Below, piece by piece: positions 18,023-26,431 of a stretch of 64,000 bases of DNA. The notes under the pieces were generated by a model that saw nothing but the letters and a program-made list of their open reading frames with translations, was not told the origin of the DNA and did no database searches. Numbering within the stretch: the stretch's first letter is position 1; each line of letters begins with the position of its first letter. The stretch spans positions 1 through 64,000 of the forward strand of contig CANJBL010000002.1 of NCBI GenBank assembly GCA_947472795.1, given 5' to 3'. The translations under genes were made by a program, and so were the position numbers. The DNA comes from Fidelibacterota bacterium (GTDB taxonomy: Bacteria; Pseudomonadota; Alphaproteobacteria; Rhodospirillales; Rhodospirillaceae).

Positions 18023-18823
18023 ATGACCACCCTCTTCCGTAATTCAAGTCCCGGCGCCCTTACCCTCCAGCAATCCATCGCTCTCGAGAAGAAACGCCTC
18101 GCTGAACGCCGCCGCCAGGCGCAGGAGGCCCGCGAACTTGCTGCGCAAGGCCGAGGCAATGACACCGAGATCGCGCATCTGGCGCGGGGAGAACTCGTGC
18201 TCCCGCGTGCGCTTCAGAACCCGGAGGTTCTTACCGCTCTCGCACGCGCGGCCGCAGCGCAAGGTATTCCCTTGGGTGCTCTGACGGTCGGTAACGCCAA
18301 GAACAACATCAATCCGCAGACGGGTATGGCTGAGTTCAATGCCTTGGGCGATATGGGCGTCGGTGATTGGATGAAAAATTTATTCATCGATAGAAATCAG
18401 CCTCCGGCTGACCCTAATCCGGCAGCCGCTCAATTACCTCAAAACATGCAAATTCCGGACTATGTACATTTAAAGGACAATATCCAGCAGGCAGAAGAAA
18501 GTAGAAATCCATTCTGGTTTGCAGAACAAGTACGGAGCCACGCAGGGGAGCCCGACCATAAATGGGATTATAAGCGAGAAAATCCGGTGTATGAGGATTT
18601 TGGAAATTTCAATTATGGCGCAACGGGCACAGCTTTTGGGTTTGCACCGGATGTATTGAAGCGTATGGGTGGTGTGGCCGCTACTTTATCAGGCACCGCA
18701 AAGCCGTGGTTCGGCAATTGGAGGGATAAGGTCGGAGCAACTTCCTATGGCGATGATCCGCAAGATCAGGAAATGATTCAAAGGGGGATCGATTACTATA
18801 GGAACGGAGGGCGCGACTTCTGA
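18023..18823 (+). CDS. Polymorphic toxin with C-terminal Ntox44-like domain
   Basis: The 266-aa protein has three parts. Residues 15-45 form a charged helix (LEKKRLAERRRQAQEARE). Residues 50-107 carry GELVLP, PEVLTALARAAAAQGIPLG and NNINPQTGMAEF, a module I associate with phage-tail-like and exported alphaproteobacterial proteins. Residues about 160-266 match the Bacterial toxin 44 (Ntox44) pattern: DHKWDYK (178-184), EDFGNFNYGATG (191-202), then GDDPQDQEMIQRGIDYYRNG (243-262). Ntox44 was predicted bioinformatically to be an RNase-type toxin. There is no signal peptide and no RHS or VgrG part, so export is unexplained. The C-terminal half is more AT-rich than the neighbours, suggesting transfer. 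Domain assignment is from motif recognition. Confidence 0.72.
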   Translation: MTTLFRNSSPGALTLQQSIALEKKRLAERRRQAQEARELAAQGRGNDTEIAHLARGELVLPRALQNPEVLTALARAAAAQGIPLGALTVGNAKNNINPQTGMAEFNALGDMGVGDWMKNLFIDRNQPPADPNPAAAQLPQNMQIPDYVHLKDNIQQAEESRNPFWFAEQVRSHAGEPDHKWDYKRENPVYEDFGNFNYGATGTAFGFAPDVLKRMGGVAATLSGTAKPWFGNWRDKVGATSYGDDPQDQEMIQRGIDYYRNGGRDF

Positions 18824-18893
18824 CTTGGAAACATAGATTCTGCAAAGATAAGCCGCAGTTTTTTCCAAATACTCCGCTATTCAATTAGCGACA

Positions 18894-19364
18894 TTGGTGG
18901 AGGCACTCGTTTTGGATTGGAAAAATGCGCGCAAATATGGGGGTTTTGCCCTAGGCGCTATCCTTATCGTTTTGTTTCTAGTTTTCGTCGCGCCGGCCTT
19001 GGTGTTTGTCGCTCTCATGGCTGGAAGCGTTAAGGATGTGGAACGGTACCGAGTTCACAGTCCAAATGGATCCATCGAGGCGGTCGTAGTTGATCGCTTT
19101 GCGCCTGCAACAGACCCGGATTCCGTCCTTATTTATATCGTTCCCAGCAATGCTAAGGTGAAGGGTGATCCTCTTGTTCAATGGGCGAATGCCGCAGGCG
19201 TCGAGATCACGTGGTCTGGCGATGCGACGGTGCTCTTCCATGCCGATAGCGCGCGCACTTATAGCGACAAAAATTTTGATCTAGATGACAGGGCGTCTGT
19301 TGGTGGCAACACCGAAACGACCGTGCGCGTTCAATACCACATTACAAATCTAGAACGCCGTTAG
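18894..19364 (+). CDS. Membrane-anchored hypothetical protein, candidate immunity protein
   Basis: This protein of up to 156 aa has a strong transmembrane helix (about 16-42, FALGAILIVLFLVFVAPALV) followed by a domain of about 110 residues that I do not recognise. That domain contains VERYRVHSPNGSIEAVVVDR and ends in an antiparallel-looking VRVQYHITNLERR. It starts 70 bp after the toxin gene on the same strand and shares its lower GC. The position directly behind a polymorphic toxin is where immunity genes sit, hence the inference. No ATG exists: TTG 18894, GTG 18897 or TTG 18912 are possible, and GGTGGAGG at 18896-18903 favours the last. Confidence 0.6.
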   Translation: MVEALVLDWKNARKYGGFALGAILIVLFLVFVAPALVFVALMAGSVKDVERYRVHSPNGSIEAVVVDRFAPATDPDSVLIYIVPSNAKVKGDPLVQWANAAGVEITWSGDATVLFHADSARTYSDKNFDLDDRASVGGNTETTVRVQYHITNLERR

Positions 19365-19370
19365 AGCATC

Positions 19371-20222
19371 CTAACGGAACACCACTGTCTTCTGGCCGTT
19401 CAGCAGTACGCGTTTCTCGGCGTGATAGCGCACGGCGCGCGATAGCACGACGTTCTCCAGATCGCGGCCCACAGCGATCATATCGGCCACGGAGTGGGTG
19501 TGGTCCACGCGCTCCACGGCCTGCTCAATGATAGGACCTTCGTCCAACCCGTCGGTCACATAGTGCGCCGTGGCGCCGATGATCTTCACACCACGCGTAT
19601 AGGCCTGCTGATAGGGCTTGGCACCCATGAAGCTGGGCAAAAACGAGTGATGGATATTGATGCACCGCCCTGAAAGCTTCTTTGCCGTCCTGGGGCTCAA
19701 GACCTGCATATAGCGCGCCAGCACCACGAGATCGATGCGCAGTTCATCGACCAGCTTCAGCCAGATGGACTCTTGGACATCTTTCGTGGCCGCGTTGATC
19801 GGCAGATGGTGGAACGGAATGCCATGCCATTCGACAATAGAGCGCATATCCTCATGGTTGGAGAACACGCCCGCCACATCGATGGGCATCTGCCCAGCCT
19901 GCCAACGGTGCAGGAGATCGTGCAGGCAGTGGCCAATCTTCGACACGGCGACCAGCACGCGCGGGCGTTTGTCCGCGGGCACAATGTCCCAGGTCATTTG
20001 AAAGGGTGCCGCGATGGCAGCGAAGCGGCCTTGCAGCACTTCCGATGCTGGGCTGGCCGCCGAGGGCGTGAAGACCGCACGCATGAAAAAGCGGCTCGTC
20101 GCCGGATCGCCGTACTGAAACGACTCATCGATGAAGCACGCGTTATCGCGCAGGAATCCCGACACCGACGCCACCAGGCCGGTGGCATCGGGGCAAGAGA
20201 TCGTGAGGATGTACTTGTTCAT
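19371..20222 (-). CDS. purU: Formyltetrahydrofolate deformylase
   Basis: The 283-aa PurU hydrolyses 10-formyl-THF to THF and formate, balancing one-carbon units. It has an N-terminal ACT domain (about 5-80, ILTISCPDATGLVASVSGFL) and a formyltransferase-fold C-terminal domain with HHSFLPSFMGAKPYQQAYTRG, GATAHYVTDGLDEGPIIEQ and the DHTHSV motif. The catalytic Asn/His/Asp set (NIHHS..., HYVTDGLD) is in place. Full length, between the toxin module and rpoH. Confidence 0.95.
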   Translation of the reverse strand: MNKYILTISCPDATGLVASVSGFLRDNACFIDESFQYGDPATSRFFMRAVFTPSAASPASEVLQGRFAAIAAPFQMTWDIVPADKRPRVLVAVSKIGHCLHDLLHRWQAGQMPIDVAGVFSNHEDMRSIVEWHGIPFHHLPINAATKDVQESIWLKLVDELRIDLVVLARYMQVLSPRTAKKLSGRCINIHHSFLPSFMGAKPYQQAYTRGVKIIGATAHYVTDGLDEGPIIEQAVERVDHTHSVADMIAVGRDLENVVLSRAVRYHAEKRVLLNGQKTVVFR

Positions 20223-20290
20223 GGAAGGACTGCGTCAAAAGGGCTGGCCGGGGTGTCGCCCATCCCGAGAGGATTTTCAATAGCGGGCAT

Positions 20291-20323
20291 AAAAAAAACC
20301 GCCCTCCTTTTAGAGAGGGCGGC
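20291..20323 (-). terminator. Rho-independent terminator of rpoH
   Basis: On the minus strand a GC-rich stem (GCCGCCCTC/GAGGGCGG, loop of about 7 nt) is followed by eight T residues. It lies 17 bp past the rpoH stop and 68 bp upstream of purU, so it separates the two genes. Confidence 0.92.
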
Positions 20324-20339
20324 TTTCGAAAGTTGACCG

Positions 20340-21254
20340 TTAAGCCATCGCCGGACGCGGAAGCGCTTTAGACGCTGCCGCTTCCAAGGCCCGAGAGGCC
20401 GTTACGACCGCCTTCTGCAACTTGGCAAAGGCACGGTTCTCGATCTGGCGAACGCGCTCGCGGCTGATGCCGTATTCAGCGCCGATCTCCTCGAGGGTAC
20501 GCGGGTTGTCGGTCAACCGGCGTTCCGCGATGATCTTGCGCTCGCGATCCGTCAGCGTCGTCATGGCATCACGCAGCAAGCTCGTCCCGAGCACACGGTC
20601 CTGCTTTTCCGCCAGTATCGCTTCCTGGCTGGGCTTGTCGTCTACCAGCAGGTCCTGGCGTTCCGTATCGCCATCTTCCGCGACCATCTGATTGAGCGAC
20701 GCATCGGAGCGGGACAGACGGCGGTTCATGTCGATGACGTCTTTCGTCGACACGTCGAGACGCTTCGCGATGGTCTCGGCCGCTTCCAACGGAATGTCAC
20801 CCTCTTCATAGACGCCGAGCTTGGCTTTCAGCTTGCGCAGATTGAAGAAGAGCTTCTTCTGCGCCGCGACCGTGCCAACTTTCACGAGCGACCACGAATT
20901 GAGCACGTACTCATTGATGGCAGCCTTGATCCACCACATGGCGTAGGTGGCCAGGCGGAAGCCACGTTCCGGCTCGAACTTCTTGACCGCGCGCATGAGG
21001 CCGACGTTGCCTTCGGAAATCAGATCCGAGACAGGCAAACCATAGAAACGGTAACCCATGGCGATCTTGGCGACGAGGCGCAGATGGCTCGTAACGAGCT
21101 TATGCGCCGCTTCCGTATCGCCGTGATCGGCAAAGCGGTGAGCCAGCATGTATTCTTCACCCGCCTCCAGGAGCGGGAATTTTTTGATGGCGGCCATGTA
21201 CTGAGACAGACCACTTTCAGAAGCCAGGACAGGCACGCGTGACGTAGACAACAT
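20340..21254 (-). CDS. rpoH: RNA polymerase sigma-32 factor RpoH
   Basis: The 304-aa heat-shock sigma factor has region 2 (HLRLVAKIAMGYRFYG, DLISEGNVGLMRAVKKFEPERGFRLATYAMWWIKAAI), the diagnostic RpoH box QKKLFFNLR, and region 4 with a helix-turn-helix (LEEIGAEYGISRERVRQIENRAFAKL). ATG 21254 is chosen because AAGGAGG lies 6 nt upstream; an in-frame extension to 21326 is unsupported. The mRNA leader carries a small GGGCTAAAGCCC hairpin immediately before the Shine-Dalgarno. Alphaproteobacteria often have several rpoH genes; only this one is seen here. Confidence 0.96.
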   Translation of the reverse strand: MLSTSRVPVLASESGLSQYMAAIKKFPLLEAGEEYMLAHRFADHGDTEAAHKLVTSHLRLVAKIAMGYRFYGLPVSDLISEGNVGLMRAVKKFEPERGFRLATYAMWWIKAAINEYVLNSWSLVKVGTVAAQKKLFFNLRKLKAKLGVYEEGDIPLEAAETIAKRLDVSTKDVIDMNRRLSRSDASLNQMVAEDGDTERQDLLVDDKPSQEAILAEKQDRVLGTSLLRDAMTTLTDRERKIIAERRLTDNPRTLEEIGAEYGISRERVRQIENRAFAKLQKAVVTASRALEAAASKALPRPAMA

Positions 21255-21731
21255 AACTAACCTCCTTCGGGCTTTAGCCCCTAACTCGGCCCTCGCTGAA
21301 GCGACAGGCATATAACGCGCTGACACGTTCCGCAGGTTCTGCGCGAACTCCCCTAGCGGGAAAGCTCACGAGAAACACGGTCTGCTGCTGTTGAAGGGAG
21401 ATGTGGCGCTGTAAGGCGCATGGGGTCATATCCTTCAAAAGCAACATGACGCATCAGTTGTCCACCACAGGGTCGGACTTTTGCCAGGAAACCCCCCACG
21501 GGCATTTCCCAACGCCGACGATATTAACCGAATTCCAAAGTGCGGGCAAAGCATAACTCGCAGGCCAGCCATGCGCTTTTGCACACGCTTTTTCAATGAG
21601 TTAGCCCGGCACACGCGGTCTTGATCGCTCAGCGTGCATGGGCCAGCTCACAGCAAGGTTAAAGCAGGCTTTGGGGGAACTTTCCCCCACACGGCCGTTA
21701 TGACTGCCAGCAGCCTCTCTCAGGGAAATCC
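21255..21731. other. Intergenic region between divergent rpoH and egtB
   Basis: This 477-bp region contains no convincing gene; short open frames have no coding character. It must hold the promoters of both divergent genes. Visible structure: a GGGCTTTAGCCC palindrome at about 21269-21280 next to the rpoH Shine-Dalgarno, and an 8-bp-arm hairpin TGGGGGAA/TTCCCCCA at 21672-21689, about 43 bp before egtB. No confident -35/-10 pair was found. Confidence 0.6.
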
Positions 21732-23159
21732 ATGTCTTTTATCGAGCCCGAAGAGCCCCAGGACGGTCTTGCGCCTGCGGCTCCAAAGCTGGCGCGGGCC
21801 GGCGTCCTTTCCGCTGGACGGCGTCCCCAGACGCTTGCGCGGGGCTTTACGAAGGCCGCTCGGAGCCGCCCAACCGTTCTGCCCGATGCCCATCTGCTGA
21901 CCGCCATCTATGAAGGCCTGCGCAACCAAACCCGTGCCCTGACGGTGCCACTCAGTGTCGAGGACCAGACTGTTCAGTCCATGCCCGAGGCCAGCCCCAC
22001 CAAGTGGCACTTGGCTCACACGACCTGGTTCTTCGAGACCTTCATCCTGGCCAAGTACCAACCGGGCTATGAGGCCTTCGACGACAGCTATACGAAGCTC
22101 TTCAACAGCTATTATGAAAGCTTCGGCCCGCGCTATCCGCGTGCCCAGCGTGGCCTGCTGACGCGCCCCTCCTGCGCCGACATCATCAGCTACCGGGCCC
22201 ACGTGGACGAGCATATGGCCGCCTTCATGGCCGGCGCGCGCGGCGCCATGGCTTGGGAAGAAGCTGCGCCACTCGTCGTTCTCGGGTGCCATCACGAGCA
22301 GCAGCATCAGGAATTACTGCTCATGGACATCCTGAATGCTTTCTCATGCAATCCGGCATGGCCAGCTTATGCGGCAGCGACGGAACGCCGGATCAAAGTT
22401 GAACCAGAACATGCTTTGAATTGGATCAATTTTCCGGGCGGCGACTACGAAATCGGCGACAGTAGCCAGAGCTTTGCTTTCGATAATGAAGGTCCGCGCC
22501 ACGCCGTGAAACTGCAACCCTTCTCCATTGCCTCACGCTTGGTGACGAACGCCGAGTGGCTCGCCTTCATGCAAGCGGGCGGGTACGAGCGCCCCGACCT
22601 CTGGCTGTCGGATGGCTGGGATTGTGTGCAAAAGCATAATTGGAAGACTCCATTGTATTGGGTCGCAGAACGGGACGGCTGGAAGCGCTTCACCCTATCG
22701 GGATTGGTGGTGCTTAATCCCGCGGCCCCGGTTTGCCACATCAGTTACTACGAGGCTGATGCCTACGCTCGCTGGCTCGGCAAGCGCCTGCCGACAGAGG
22801 GGGAGTGGGAGGCCGCTGCCACCGCTCTAGCGCCGCAAGCCGACATCATTACCGCCAATTTGCTCGAGAGCGGGATTTTGGAGCCCGTGCCCGCAACACC
22901 GAGAGACGACCTCGGCGCAACACAGTTTTTTGGGGATGTGTGGGAGTGGACACAAAGTCCTTATGTGCCGTACCCAGGTTTCAAGGCCGGCACGAGGCCG
23001 GTCAGCGAGTACAATGGCAAGTTCATGATCAATCAGATGGTCCTGCGCGGCGGCTCTTGCCTGACACCCGCCAGCCACATCCGGTCCACTTACCGCAACT
23101 TCTACTATCCGCACATGCGTTGGCAGTTCGCCGGCCTGCGCCTCGCTGATACGCCTTGA
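21732..23159 (+). CDS. egtB: Ergothioneine biosynthesis sulfoxide synthase EgtB
   Basis: The 475-aa nonheme-iron enzyme couples hercynine to gamma-glutamyl-cysteine or cysteine with O2. The N-terminal DinB-like helical domain has SPTKWHLAHTTWFFETF and the iron triad motif HEQQHQE (H188, H192). The C-terminal FGE-sulfatase (C-lectin) domain has FPGGDYEIGD, TNAEWLAF, RLPTEGEWEAAA and a final LRGGSC plus RNFYYPHMRWQFAGLRLA. The partner methyltransferase egtD is not adjacent. The N-terminus carries about 40 extra residues before the conserved part, so a later start is possible. Confidence 0.93.
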   Translation: MSFIEPEEPQDGLAPAAPKLARAGVLSAGRRPQTLARGFTKAARSRPTVLPDAHLLTAIYEGLRNQTRALTVPLSVEDQTVQSMPEASPTKWHLAHTTWFFETFILAKYQPGYEAFDDSYTKLFNSYYESFGPRYPRAQRGLLTRPSCADIISYRAHVDEHMAAFMAGARGAMAWEEAAPLVVLGCHHEQQHQELLLMDILNAFSCNPAWPAYAAATERRIKVEPEHALNWINFPGGDYEIGDSSQSFAFDNEGPRHAVKLQPFSIASRLVTNAEWLAFMQAGGYERPDLWLSDGWDCVQKHNWKTPLYWVAERDGWKRFTLSGLVVLNPAAPVCHISYYEADAYARWLGKRLPTEGEWEAAATALAPQADIITANLLESGILEPVPATPRDDLGATQFFGDVWEWTQSPYVPYPGFKAGTRPVSEYNGKFMINQMVLRGGSCLTPASHIRSTYRNFYYPHMRWQFAGLRLADTP

Positions 23160-23261
23160 ATCACGCACATCACCGATCCCGCCACAATCATGGCACCCCG
23201 TTGCCACAAGGCTGCCATGTCGTTCAGCGAGTCTATGAGAAAGGTTTTTAGGAGGGTACCC

Positions 23262-23897
23262 ATGCTGAATATGCGCAATTCACTGAAGTCTGGAATCTCT
23301 GCCTGCATGGCCGGCGCATTGGCGCTGGGCGCGTTCGCCCCTGTTGCCGCTCGGGCACAAGATCGGCGTTTCGACCGCCATGATGATCGCCGTGATCACC
23401 GGGGGCCGCCTTCCTGGCGCGGCGATCGCCATTGGGACGGCCCAGACCATCGCGTCGTGATCCGCGCACGGCCAAACTATTATCGGCCTTACTACGTTCC
23501 GCGTTCGCGCTTCTATCATAGCGTTCGCGTATATCGTCCCTATGGCGTGGTATATCCCGGCTTTGGCTTTTACTACAGCGACACCGACGCTTTCCGATTT
23601 CTCGGGCTGACAGCATTGAGCGTGGCGGCTTTCAGCGCTCTCAATGAGCAACAGCAGCGCGCGCACGAGGAAGCCTTTGTTGAAGCCACGTCCTCGCCTC
23701 TTGGCGAGCCAATCATTTGGGATGATGGTGGCAGTAACGGCAGCGTGACGGCGGTGCGTGATGGCCAAACGGCCGATGGCCGCCAGTGCCGCGAATTCAG
23801 GCAGAACGTCGTTATCGACGGACGTAACACAGAGGCCTATGGCACCGCGTGCTTGCAGCCTGATGGTTCGTGGGAAGTTGTGAACGACGCAGGCTAA
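23262..23897 (+). CDS. Exported surface-antigen-like protein (RT0821/Lpp0805 type)
   Basis: The 211-aa product starts at ATG 23262 behind AGGAGGG. It has a signal peptide (about 1-34, ending PVAARAQ). An Arg/His/Asp-rich low-complexity segment follows (RRFDRHDDRRDHRGPP), then a Tyr-rich stretch (RPYYVPRSRFYHSVRVYRPYG), a hydrophobic helix (LGLTALSVAAFSAL) and a C-terminal domain with CREFRQNVVIDG and AYGTACLQPDGSWEVV. The last part resembles the rickettsial 17-kDa/RT0821 surface-protein C-terminus, in which two Cys are conserved. Envelope location is inferred; function unknown. Confidence 0.8.
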   Translation: MLNMRNSLKSGISACMAGALALGAFAPVAARAQDRRFDRHDDRRDHRGPPSWRGDRHWDGPDHRVVIRARPNYYRPYYVPRSRFYHSVRVYRPYGVVYPGFGFYYSDTDAFRFLGLTALSVAAFSALNEQQQRAHEEAFVEATSSPLGEPIIWDDGGSNGSVTAVRDGQTADGRQCREFRQNVVIDGRNTEAYGTACLQPDGSWEVVNDAG

Positions 23898-23917
23898 GGA
23901 TCTTCCCTTCGTGAAAC

Positions 23918-23952
23918 AAATCCCGCTCCCTCTTTGAGGGGGCGGGATTTTA
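23918..23952. terminator. Bidirectional terminator between convergent genes
   Basis: The stem AAATCCCGC..CCCTC/GAGGG..GCGGGATTT has a short TTT loop and is flanked by AAA on the left and TTTTA on the right. It sits between the plus-strand surface-antigen-like gene and the minus-strand FAD-dependent gene and can serve both. Confidence 0.85.
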
Positions 23953-23955
23953 CTT

Positions 23956-25605
23956 TCAGGCGACGAGATTCAAAGCCACGGCCTCCGCCGCGCGGATGCC
24001 ATCTATCGCCGCCGACAGAATCCCGCCGGCATAACCAGCCCCTTCCCCGGCCGGAAACAAACCCTGCGTATTGAGACTTTGGAAGTCCTCGCCGCGCTTG
24101 ATGCGTACCGGCGCCGAGGTGCGTGTCTCCACACCGGTTATGATGGCATCGTCCATGGCGTAGCCTTTGATCTGCCGGTCGAAGGCCGGAAGAGCTTCGC
24201 GGATAGCTTCGATGGCGTAGTCGGGCAGGCAGGCAGACAGATCGGTCAGATGAACACCGGGCTTGTAAGACGGCAGCACCGTGCCGAATGCGGTGGAAGA
24301 CCGGCCCGCCAGGAAGTCGCCGACCTTCTGGCCCGGCGCTTCATAGGTGCTGCCCCCGGCTGTAAAAGCCTTTTGCTCCCATTGACGCTGGAAGGCGATC
24401 CCGGCCAGCGGATGATCGGGATAATCGGCCGGTGTGATGCCGACGACGATGCCGCTGTTGGCATTGCGCTCAGCCCGTGAATATTGGCTCATGCCGTTGG
24501 TCACGACATGTCCCACTTCCGAGGTAGCAGCCACCACCTGCCCGCCGGGGCACATGCAGAAACTGTACACATCACGGCCATTAGAGCAGTGGTGCACCAA
24601 CTTGTAGTCCGCAGCACCCAGTAAAGGATGGCCGGCATGTTTGCCGAAGCGGCATCGGTCGATCAAAGACTGCGGATGCTCGATCCGCACCCCGATGGAA
24701 AAGGGCTTGGCTTCCATATAGACGCCCCGGTCATAGAGCATCTGGAAGGTATCGCGCGCGCTGTGACCCACGGCGAGTACGACAGCATCCGTGGCAATCG
24801 TCTCGCCATTGGCGAGCACCACGCCGCGCACACGCCTCTCGTCACCTTTGACTTCAATATCCAGGTTCTCGACCTTGCTTTGGAAGCGGACCTCCGCCCC
24901 CAGGCTTTCCATGGTGGCGCGCATGTTCTCGACCATCGAGACCAACCGGAAAGTGCCGATGTGCGGTTTGCTGACATAGAGAATTTCTTCCGGAGCGCCA
25001 GCCTTCACGAACTCGGTAAGGACCTTCCTGCCGCGATATTCTGGGTCGCGGACCTGGCTGTGCAGTTTGCCGTCGGAGAATGTCCCCGCCCCGCCCTCGC
25101 CGAATTGAACGTTGGATTCAGGGTTAAGAACGCGCTTACGCCAGAGCCCAAACGTATCTTTGGTCCGTTCGCGCACAATCTTGCCGCGGTCGAGGATAAT
25201 GGGACGGAAACCCATCTCGGCCAGGAGATACCCCGCAAACAATCCACACGGTCCTGTGCCAATAACCACGGGGCGACGCTTCAAATTCTCGGGCGCCCGT
25301 GCGACGTGCTTATAGCTCATATCCGGCGTGAGGCTCACGTGCCGGTCGCGGCTCAAGCGCGTGAGGACAGCAGCCTCATTCTTGACCTCCGCATCAACGG
25401 TGTAAATGAGGTGGATGGCCGAAGGCTTGCGGGCATCGTATCCACGGCGGAATACGGCGTAGTTCACGAGTTCGGCGGCCGGAACAGCTAGCTTCTTCAA
25501 GACCGCGCTTTTAAGCGCGGGCTCCGCGTGATCCAGCGGTAATTTGATTTCTGTGATGCGTATCAAAACGGGCGATCCGGCTTTTAAGGGCGGCAGCTCT
25601 AGCAC
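23956..25605 (-). CDS. FAD-dependent dehydrogenase of the COG2509 type
   Basis: The 549-aa protein carries an N-terminal domain of about 90 residues and then a Rossmann FAD-binding motif (VVIGTGPCGLFAGYLLAEMG). Further signatures are NVQFGEGGAGTFSDGKLHSQ, SKPHIGTFRLVSMVENMR, YSFCMCPGGQVVAATSE and a C-terminal LFPAGEGAGYAGGILSAAIDG that closes the FAD site. It belongs to the uncharacterised NAD(P)/FAD-dependent oxidoreductases. Substrate unknown. The predicted start is GTG 25605 without a good Shine-Dalgarno; a TTG some 14 codons later is possible. Confidence 0.88.
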   Translation of the reverse strand: MLELPPLKAGSPVLIRITEIKLPLDHAEPALKSAVLKKLAVPAAELVNYAVFRRGYDARKPSAIHLIYTVDAEVKNEAAVLTRLSRDRHVSLTPDMSYKHVARAPENLKRRPVVIGTGPCGLFAGYLLAEMGFRPIILDRGKIVRERTKDTFGLWRKRVLNPESNVQFGEGGAGTFSDGKLHSQVRDPEYRGRKVLTEFVKAGAPEEILYVSKPHIGTFRLVSMVENMRATMESLGAEVRFQSKVENLDIEVKGDERRVRGVVLANGETIATDAVVLAVGHSARDTFQMLYDRGVYMEAKPFSIGVRIEHPQSLIDRCRFGKHAGHPLLGAADYKLVHHCSNGRDVYSFCMCPGGQVVAATSEVGHVVTNGMSQYSRAERNANSGIVVGITPADYPDHPLAGIAFQRQWEQKAFTAGGSTYEAPGQKVGDFLAGRSSTAFGTVLPSYKPGVHLTDLSACLPDYAIEAIREALPAFDRQIKGYAMDDAIITGVETRTSAPVRIKRGEDFQSLNTQGLFPAGEGAGYAGGILSAAIDGIRAAEAVALNLVA

Positions 25606-25744
25606 AAGGTTAAAGGCCGTTCACGCTTTAAGCTAGGATCGCCGCCATAGCCCGCCATACGCGATTTCGCCCGGAACTTCCTTGTCCCGGATGCGTTTTA
25701 TCAGACGAAGCAGATTTGGCCCGATTTTGGGCAAGGAGATTATG

Positions 25745-25933
25745 ATGTCCCTCGTTTCAATCATTCTGACGCTGATCGTCATCGGCATTTTGCTGTGGCT
25801 GGTCAATAGCTACATCCCCATGGACGGTAAGATTAAAAGCATTCTCAATGCCGTTGTGGTGATCGCGGTTGTGTTATGGTTGCTGCAGGCGTTTGGGGTA
25901 TTGGGCGCACTCAATGGTGTTCACGTCAGCTAA
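25745..25933 (+). CDS. Small two-helix membrane protein (Thivi_2564 type)
   Basis: The 62-aa protein is almost entirely hydrophobic: IILTLIVIGILLWLVNSYIP, a short MDGKIK turn, then AVVVIAVVLWLLQAFGVLG. This matches a widespread family of tiny two-helix membrane proteins of unknown role. Two ATGs occur in tandem; the second (25745) has the better spacing (6 nt) from AAGGAG. Its end overlaps the creA start by 20 bp in another frame. Confidence 0.85.
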   Translation: MSLVSIILTLIVIGILLWLVNSYIPMDGKIKSILNAVVVIAVVLWLLQAFGVLGALNGVHVS

Positions 25934-26420
25934 TATTTTCGATACTGCCAAGTCAGGCACGAGGGCCGCGTTTATCGCAGCCCTCGTGTTTTTTATGGGC
26001 GCGACGACGGCGCAGGCTGACGACGTCGGCTGTGTTTCCACGACCTTTCGTATGCTGGGTGCGGCCAACGATAAGATCTGCGTTGAGTCCTTTAAAGACC
26101 CGGAGGTGGACGGCGTGGTTTGCCACATCAGCCGCGCCAAAACCGGCGGCGTGAAGGGTGCTCTGGGTCTCGCGGAGGACACCTCCGACGCGGCCGTCTC
26201 ATGCAAACAGAATGGTCCGATCACCATCAAGCGCGAACTGAAAGACGGCGACCAGGTTTTTAAGGAAAGCCGCTCGCTGCTTTTCAAGAGCCTCCAGGTC
26301 GTGCGGTTCTACGATAAGCAAAACGACACTCTGGTCTATCTTAGCTATTCAGACCGTGTTGTGGAGGGTTCGCCCAAAAACTCTATTTCCACTGTTCCAA
26401 TCATGCCTTGGGGCAAATAG
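25914..26420 (+). CDS. creA: CreA family protein
   Basis: The 168-aa exported protein has a signal peptide (AAFIAALVFFMGATTAQA, cleavage before DDVGCVST). The CreA signatures are CVSTTFRMLGAANDKICVESFKDP, followed by VVCHISRAKTGGVKGALGLAEDTSDAAVSCKQ and VVRFYDKQNDTLVYLSYSDR. Four conserved Cys are seen. CreA is widespread and its molecular function is unknown. Translation of the overlapping start is probably coupled to the small membrane protein gene; greB follows 11 bp later. Confidence 0.9.
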   Translation: MVFTSANIFDTAKSGTRAAFIAALVFFMGATTAQADDVGCVSTTFRMLGAANDKICVESFKDPEVDGVVCHISRAKTGGVKGALGLAEDTSDAAVSCKQNGPITIKRELKDGDQVFKESRSLLFKSLQVVRFYDKQNDTLVYLSYSDRVVEGSPKNSISTVPIMPWGK

Positions 26421-26431
26421 GCGCCCCAGCC

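Noticed and set aside
24079-25491. Two long plus-strand frames (24079-24480 and 24628-25491) opposite the FAD-dependent oxidoreductase gene
   Set aside because: They mirror the minus-strand gene, which carries clear FAD motifs.
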